Shown here: positions 6,105-10,169 of the stretch, one piece after another
Layout of the letters: the number at the start of each line of letters is the position of its first letter
Numbering within the stretch: the stretch's first letter is position 1
From: CAYMRB01 sp964392615
GTDB lineage: Bacteria; Planctomycetota; UBA8108
Assembly (NCBI GenBank): GCA_964392615.1
Contig: CAYMRB010000372.1
Location: forward strand, 1 to 10,169
Direction: 5' to 3'
Length of the DNA stretch: 10,169 nt
Translations under genes and position numbers: made by a program
Notes under the pieces: model-generated
What the model was told of the DNA's origin: nothing
Database searches by the model: none
Seen by the model: only the letters and a program-made list of their open reading frames with translations

Positions 6105-7835
6105 ATGCTACGGACACGCCTGTCCCCCTGCGTCTGCCTCGCGACTGCGGTCGCCGTCGTCGCCGTCTCTCTGGGCTCGCCGTCGTTGCTGTCGGCCCAG
6201 GCCGTCAAGGGCACGCCCGCGCCCGGCGCCGCCCCGCCGCCCGTCGCGTATGAAGGCTTCGTGCCCGGCGTGACGACGATCGACGTGGTCCGCGCGAAGC
6301 TCGGCGCGCCATCCCACGAGGGCAAGTGGTACGCGTGGAAGCTGCTCTGGCCCGCGGCCGGGCGTCTCGGTCGGTTCGACTCGTTCCACCTGCTCGGCGG
6401 GCCCGAGGATGGCAAGATCGGCACGATCGAGGCCGTCAGCGTGCCGCGCGGCTTCGAGTCGCTGCGGAAGATCACCGGGGCGCTCGGCGAGCCGGAGTTT
6501 CGCCTGACGTTGCCCGGCGGCCAGGGGCTGCTCGACTACAGTTCGCGCGGCGTGCGCTTCACGCTCGATGTCCGTGGGCGGACGATCGGCGTGGCCTACT
6601 TCCCGCACGGCTACGCGCGCGTCCACTCCGGGTGTCGGCGCCGTCTCGACCTGAGCGCGCTGCGCCAGGGGCCGCAGCCGCGGCCGGCGTCACCACCCGA
6701 CCCGAACCTGCTGGCCGGGGCGTTCGAGGTCGGGATCAACCCGCGCCGGGGGTGGCTCCAGGGCGAGTTCCGAATCGTCGATCCGCTGAAGGCGCGCTGC
6801 GCGGTGTTCGCGCGGGGCGAGCTGCGCATCGCGATCGTCGGCGCCGACGTGTTCGGCATGATGAAGAGCGAGGTCGATCCGATCGAGGCGCGATTGCGCG
6901 AGATGGGCATATCGCACCTGTTCTTCGCGATGTCGCATGACCATGCTGCGCCGGATGCGGTCGGCATCTACGGCTTCTATCCCGAGAAGTACGTGGCGCA
7001 CATCCAGGACGAGGTCGTACGCGGCGTCGCCGAGGCCGCGAAGCGCTTGCAGCCGGTGAAGGAGCTGCTGGTCGCGTCGGACGAGCTGTCGCTCATGGGC
7101 GCGCGCGTCCACGGGTTGTTTCGCAACGCGCGCAATCCGGGCATCGTCGATCCGCAGATCGCGGTCGTGCAGGCGCGCGGTGCCGATGGCAACCCGCTCG
7201 TGACGATCGCGCAGTTCGCGTGCCACGTCGAGGGGCTCGAGGCGGGCGACAAGGAGATCAGCGCCGACTTTCCCGGCTATATGTGCGATCGACTGCGCGC
7301 GTCGACCGGCGCGCCGGCGCTGTTTCTGAGCGGCGCGATCGGCGGCATGGTGTCGGGCGACACGAAGGAGCGCACTCACGAGGAAGCGAAGATCGCCGGC
7401 CTGCGATTGGCGGCGGAGGTCGAGCGCATTCTCGCGTTCGCCGTGCCGTCGTCGACGCGGCGCCTCTCGTTTCGCCGCAAGCGCATCGAGGTGCCGGTGA
7501 CGAACCCGCGGTTCCTGCTGTTCGAGAAGATGTCGTCGACACGACGCAAGTACTACCGCGGCCGCGCTGTGTCGGAGATCTTCCACGTCCGGCTCGGCGA
7601 CGCGGAGATCGTGTCGATGCCGGGCGAGCTGTTGCCCGAGCTCGCGTTCGAGATCCTGCCGCACATGGGCGGCTACCCGCGCATGATCGTCGGTCTCGTC
7701 AACGACGAGCTCGGCTACATGATCCCGGCGTACGATTTCCGCGCCGGGGCATACGAGGAGTCGATGTCGGTCGGACCGGCGATCGGGCCGATCGTCACCG
7801 AGACGGCCGTGCGGCTGATCCAGGAGGCGCGGTAG
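6105..7835 (+). CDS. Exported neutral/alkaline ceramidase-like hydrolase with N-terminal duplicated BamE-like module
   Basis: This 576-residue protein has a signal peptide (residues 1-33, likely cleavage after SAQA), so it should act in the periplasm or outside. Residues about 55-170 hold two similar segments (VTTIDVVRAKLGAPS at 56-70, FESLRKITGALGEPE at 117-131, each followed by LL, F and a GxIGxx strand) resembling the BamE/SmpA fold. After a Pro-rich linker (188-200), residues 201-576 resemble neutral/alkaline non-lysosomal ceramidase: AFEVGINPRRG, RIVDPLKARC, SHDH (277-280, for the family's THTH zinc motif), ACHVEG (H374), FLSGAIGGMVSGD, PGE (E508) and NDELGY (Y538). These match in order the His, His, Glu, Tyr zinc ligands of that family. 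Many environmental homologues lack proven ceramidase activity, so the substrate is open. Start ATG 6105 follows AAGGGA. The stop directly abuts the stop of the convergent ThuA-like gene. Confidence 0.82.
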   Translation: MLRTRLSPCVCLATAVAVVAVSLGSPSLLSAQAVKGTPAPGAAPPPVAYEGFVPGVTTIDVVRAKLGAPSHEGKWYAWKLLWPAAGRLGRFDSFHLLGGPEDGKIGTIEAVSVPRGFESLRKITGALGEPEFRLTLPGGQGLLDYSSRGVRFTLDVRGRTIGVAYFPHGYARVHSGCRRRLDLSALRQGPQPRPASPPDPNLLAGAFEVGINPRRGWLQGEFRIVDPLKARCAVFARGELRIAIVGADVFGMMKSEVDPIEARLREMGISHLFFAMSHDHAAPDAVGIYGFYPEKYVAHIQDEVVRGVAEAAKRLQPVKELLVASDELSLMGARVHGLFRNARNPGIVDPQIAVVQARGADGNPLVTIAQFACHVEGLEAGDKEISADFPGYMCDRLRASTGAPALFLSGAIGGMVSGDTKERTHEEAKIAGLRLAAEVERILAFAVPSSTRRLSFRRKRIEVPVTNPRFLLFEKMSSTRRKYYRGRAVSEIFHVRLGDAEIVSMPGELLPELAFEILPHMGGYPRMIVGLVNDELGYMIPAYDFRAGAYEESMSVGPAIGPIVTETAVRLIQEAR

Positions 7836-8834
7836 CTATTCCTTCTCCGCGGTCGGCGTCGTCGCCTTCGGAGGCGGCCGCTCCGTCGTCGCGATCGGCT
7901 TCGCCGGCGCCGCGAGGTCGCCCGTCGCGAACTGGATGCCGTCGAGGTAGAAGCGCAGCATCGTCGGGTTCCACCAGATCTCCGTGCGATGGCCGAGCGC
8001 GCAGTAGAGCACGCGCCCCTCGCCGCACGGCTTGATCCACGCGAGCGCGAAGTCGCCGTCCTTGCGGTGGATCCACTTCACGTCCATGTTCGTCTTCGCC
8101 GTGTCGAGCGACAGCAGCACGCGGACCTTGCCTCTCGAGTATGGCTCGCGGAACTGGAAGATCTCGTCGGCGATGCGGAAGTCCTCGCCGCCGAATGCGG
8201 CCGCGAGCGGATGCGATGGCTCTTCGACGCGCACGCCGACCTCTTCGTTCCACGGGTGCCCCCAATAGCCGGCGCCGAGCAGCTCGCGATAGCCGGGCCA
8301 TTGGCGGTTCGCGCCGATCGCGTAGTGGATCGCGACGATGCCGCCCCCCGCGCGCACGAAGTCGACGAGGCTCGCGCGCAGGATCGCCTCGATCTCCTTC
8401 TTGTCGTTCTTCTTCGTCAGCCTCGCGAGCTTCGGCAGCGCGGCGTCGGTCGGCTCGGTCCACGGGCCGCAGCTGTTGTTCAGCACGATCGCGTCGAACC
8501 GAGCGATGCTTGCCGGCAGGAGGAGCGACTGGTCATCGCTGACGACGGGCTCGAACGCGCCGGTCCGCTCGCCGAGCCGCTTCAGCGCCCATGCGCTCTG
8601 CGGAATCGTGTAGCCCTTGTGCGGCGAGCGCTCCATGTACGGCGTGTTCCAGATCAGCACGCGGCGCTTCTTCTTCGGCGCCGCGCGAGCCTTCTGCGGC
8701 AGCGCTGCCTCGATGCGCTTCTTCTGGTGCGGGGTGAGATCGGCAATCGCCGGGCTGCACGCGAGCAGAACGGCGAGGATGAGCGAGACGTGGCGAGAGG
8801 TCGCGGCTGCTCGCGGGCGGGCGCGATCACGCAT
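7836..8834 (-). CDS. Secreted ThuA-like domain protein
   Basis: This is a 332-residue ThuA-like protein of the class I glutamine amidotransferase-like fold. Members are common in secreted sugar-degradation loci of planctomycetes and related bacteria; ThuA itself takes part in trehalose and related disaccharide use in rhizobia. The start is ATG 8834, not the longer frame from 8900, because AGGAG lies seven bases upstream and the protein then begins with an export signal (residues 1-31, cleavage after SPAIA). LLAC (23-26) could alternatively be a lipobox. Family landmarks are KRRVLIWNTPYMERSPHKGY (56-75), RFDAIVLNNSCG (112-123), GGGIVAIHYAIG (163-174), GYWGHPWNEEVGVRVEEPSH (189-208), ADEIFQFREPY (222-232), RVRVLLSLD (237-245) and GRVLYCALGHRTEIW (273-287). 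The tail is Pro/Thr/Lys-rich. The enzymatic role, if any, is unknown. The SpoIIM-like gene lies 88 bases upstream on the same strand. Confidence 0.87.
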   Translation of the reverse strand: MRDRARPRAAATSRHVSLILAVLLACSPAIADLTPHQKKRIEAALPQKARAAPKKKRRVLIWNTPYMERSPHKGYTIPQSAWALKRLGERTGAFEPVVSDDQSLLLPASIARFDAIVLNNSCGPWTEPTDAALPKLARLTKKNDKKEIEAILRASLVDFVRAGGGIVAIHYAIGANRQWPGYRELLGAGYWGHPWNEEVGVRVEEPSHPLAAAFGGEDFRIADEIFQFREPYSRGKVRVLLSLDTAKTNMDVKWIHRKDGDFALAWIKPCGEGRVLYCALGHRTEIWWNPTMLRFYLDGIQFATGDLAAPAKPIATTERPPPKATTPTAEKE

Positions 8835-8837
8835 GGG

Positions 8838-8846
8838 CCTTCTCCT
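8838..8846 (-). promoter_or_regulatory. Shine-Dalgarno sequence for the ThuA-like gene
   Basis: On the minus strand AGGAGAAGG ends three bases before ATG 8834, and its AGGAG core is seven bases away. It decides the start at 8834, which also places a signal peptide at the N-terminus. Confidence 0.8.
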
Positions 8847-8877
8847 GGAGGCGGAGGGTCGACACATGGTCAGGATA

Positions 8878-8904
8878 GCCGATGCAGCCGGGGCGGACAT
8901 CGGC
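8878..8904 (-). terminator. Weak hairpin after the SpoIIM-like gene
   Basis: GCCGATG (8878-8884) and CATCGGC (8898-8904) form a perfect seven-base stem with a 13-base loop. It lies 18 bases beyond the stop codon of the SpoIIM-like gene and upstream of the ThuA-like gene. No T-run follows on the minus strand, so a terminator function is only possible. Confidence 0.3.
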
Positions 8905-8922
8905 CGAGGCCTTCGCGGTCCG

Positions 8923-9765
8923 TCAGCAGGAGACTCGCGGATCGCCGACGACGCCTTGGACCACCGCGAAGACGACCGCGAGGTAGACCATCGCCCATAC
9001 GATCGCAGGGACGACGGTCATCCACCACACGGCGAGTCCCTTGCGGCCGTGAGCTTTGAGTCCCGTAAACAGGTCGCGATGGGTGATGCTCTTCGCCATG
9101 TCGCACCCGATGGCCGCGGAGAGGAGGCTCGCCAGGGCCAGAGTCATCCACGCCGGCAGCGTCCACCAGCAGCCGATTCCGCCCAGGTTCTGCCAGTGGA
9201 GGAGCTGCATCAGATAGAGCCCCATGCCTGCGCCGTTCGCGATAGTCAGGACGACGGGGAAGACGCCGAAGATGCTCCCGAGCAGAACGAGGCAGAGCGT
9301 TTCGAGCAGGATCCATCCGAGAAGATCCAGCCACAGCTCCGCGAGCACCTCCGACACCCGTGGCGCACTCGAAGCGGCCAGGTAGGCGTTCCAGTCGATC
9401 TCCGCCGCTGCGCGGTTCGCCTTCTCGGTATCACCCTCTTCGAGGGCTTTGTTGATCTTGGCGAGTGCGTCGTCGTTCGGATCCTCGATCGCCTTGTCTC
9501 GCTCTACGAGCAGCGGAAGCGCTCGGAACACCATGTCAACCGAGGACGCCGCACGGGGATAGCCGATGCCCAGCCGTCCCTCCATCCGGTCTTGGACCGC
9601 GAGCTCTCGCTCCACGACGTAGGCAATCAGCCCGCTCACGACGAACAGCGCGGCGACCAGCAGGAACTCCTTGCGGTAGGTCACGCGGGCAGCACGCAGG
9701 TACCGCAACGGCGGAAAGAACCAGCTCAGGAACGCCGTCTCCTTCGTCGTGGTCGTTTGGCCCAT
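8923..9765 (-). CDS. SpoIIM-like (DUF95) integral membrane protein
   Basis: This 280-residue membrane protein has about five helices: 34-51, 145-165, 166-190, 203-226 and 247-271. A soluble, acidic, Ala-rich insert (about 52-140) follows the first helix. The central block, with LGSIFGVFPVVLTIANGAGM (162-181) and LPAWMTLALASLLSAAIGCD (203-222), has the helix, Asn-Gly and second helix pattern of the stage II sporulation protein M family. That family is also widespread in bacteria that do not sporulate, where its role is unknown. No sporulation gene is nearby, so I infer only a membrane role. Start ATG 9765 is chosen over the longer frame from 9816 because GGAGGA sits five bases before it and the 17 extra residues look non-coding. 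It lies 117 bases downstream of the Gfo/Idh/MocA gene on the same strand. The family assignment is moderate; an uncharacterised permease-like protein is the alternative. Confidence 0.6.
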   Translation of the reverse strand: MGQTTTTKETAFLSWFFPPLRYLRAARVTYRKEFLLVAALFVVSGLIAYVVERELAVQDRMEGRLGIGYPRAASSVDMVFRALPLLVERDKAIEDPNDDALAKINKALEEGDTEKANRAAAEIDWNAYLAASSAPRVSEVLAELWLDLLGWILLETLCLVLLGSIFGVFPVVLTIANGAGMGLYLMQLLHWQNLGGIGCWWTLPAWMTLALASLLSAAIGCDMAKSITHRDLFTGLKAHGRKGLAVWWMTVVPAIVWAMVYLAVVFAVVQGVVGDPRVSC

Positions 9766-9770
9766 TCCGA

Positions 9771-9776
9771 TCCTCC
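9771..9776 (-). promoter_or_regulatory. Shine-Dalgarno sequence for the SpoIIM-like gene
   Basis: GGAGGA on the minus strand is five bases before ATG 9765 and fixes that start. Confidence 0.8.
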
Positions 9777-9840
9777 GTACACACACTACCACCGGGCCGA
9801 CCCTCGCCGCGCCCACGGAACTCGGTCGGCTCCGACGGGG

Positions 9841-9866
9841 TCGAGATTCGCGGGAATCGAGATTCG
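9841..9866. repeat. Short direct repeat TCGAGATTCG x2 with small hairpin
   Basis: TCGAGATTCG occurs exactly at 9841-9850 and again at 9857-9866, a 16-base period. Between them GATTC (9845-9849) and GAATC (9854-9858) can pair around a GCGG loop. The element lies between the end of the oxidoreductase gene (stop 9883) and the start of the SpoIIM-like gene. It may be a weak terminator or an operator; the sequence does not decide. Confidence 0.4.
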
Positions 9867-9882
9867 ATCGCGACGCCTCGGG

Positions 9883-10169
9883 TTACTCGAGCGTCCAGCC
9901 CTGTCGATACGCCCGCCGCAGCGCGCCGTCCGCCTCGGCGTCGCCGACGATCTTCATCGTCCGCGGATCGAACTCGAGCCCGCGCGCGAAGCGCGTCGCG
10001 ACGTGGCCGAGGAGCACGAACTCGCTCAGCGGTCCGGCGAACGCGAACTCCGCCATCGCCGGGCGCTCTCCGCGGCACGCGCGCAACCACTCGCGTTCGT
10101 GGCCGGGCGATCGCAGCACGAAGCGCTCGGGCGGGTCGACCTTCGCAAAGCGCTCCTTCGGCAACAGCG
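9883..10169 (-). CDS. Gfo/Idh/MocA family oxidoreductase, C-terminal fragment (continues beyond window)
   Basis: Only the last 95 residues are in the window; the frame stays open to the right edge, so the N-terminal NAD(P)-binding Rossmann domain lies outside. The visible end has the pattern characteristic of the planctomycete/verrucomicrobial branch of the family: LLPKERF, then RSPGHEREWLRACRGERPAM, AFAGPLSEFVLLGHVATRFA, RGLEFDPRTMKI, and YRQGWTLE before the stop. These proteins are usually exported or cytoplasmic NAD(P)-dependent sugar or inositol-type dehydrogenases. The substrate cannot be told from this end. The SpoIIM-like and ThuA-like genes follow on the same strand, and a ThuA-like neighbour fits a carbohydrate-use locus. 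No start codon is visible. Confidence 0.85.
   Translation of the reverse strand, partial: LLPKERFAKVDPPERFVLRSPGHEREWLRACRGERPAMAEFAFAGPLSEFVLLGHVATRFARGLEFDPRTMKIVGDAEADGALRRAYRQGWTLE

Noticed and set aside
6690..7664. Minus-strand frame (324 codons) opposite the ceramidase-like gene
   Set aside because: It is an Arg/His/Asp/Leu-rich shadow with no domain, while the + strand frame has a signal peptide and conserved catalytic motifs.
8835..8900. N-terminal extension of the ThuA-like protein from 8900
   Set aside because: The 22 extra residues would precede a normal signal peptide and run over the AGGAG ribosome binding site of ATG 8834.

Overview
The window is GC-rich DNA, densely packed with protein genes. 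I see no RNA genes, CRISPR array or insertion sequence. The gene content (a secreted ceramidase-fold protein, a ThuA-like secreted protein, a Gfo/Idh/MocA oxidoreductase, a SpoIIM-like membrane protein and a MMPL/RND pump) is typical of Planctomycetota and similar environmental bacteria such as Acidobacteriota. That assignment is an inference from gene families, not a taxonomic match.

Layout. Positions 1-204 hold no gene I can support. On the + strand, a stand-alone PhoU-like protein (205-855) is followed after 163 bases by a Na+/phosphate symporter with its own C-terminal PhoU domain (1019-2713). Together they look like a low-cost, pst-independent phosphate uptake unit. It ends at a long palindrome (2715-2749), which also ends the convergent minus-strand MMPL/RND transporter (2757-5141). 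Behind that transporter, on the same strand, lies a DUF434/DUF5616 protein of unknown function (5271-6011).

A short divergent region (6012-6104) separates the DUF434 gene from a + strand gene (6105-7835). This encodes an exported protein in which a duplicated BamE/SmpA-like module precedes a neutral/alkaline ceramidase-like domain. It runs tail to tail, with no intervening base, into a minus-strand group: a ThuA-like secreted protein (7836-8834), a SpoIIM-like five-helix membrane protein (8923-9765), and the C-terminal end of a Gfo/Idh/MocA oxidoreductase that leaves the window at its right edge. ThuA-like and Gfo/Idh/MocA proteins often occur together in planctomycete-type carbohydrate catabolism, so the right end may belong to such a locus.

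Three starts (205, 8834, 9765) were moved inward from the longest reading frame because a clear Shine-Dalgarno sequence and, for 8834, a signal peptide begin there. The least familiar items are the BamE-like/ceramidase fusion, the palindrome at 2715-2749, the DUF434/DUF5616 protein, and loss of one of two expected acidic motifs in both the PhoU-like protein and the transporter. I did not find a convincing new multi-gene system.
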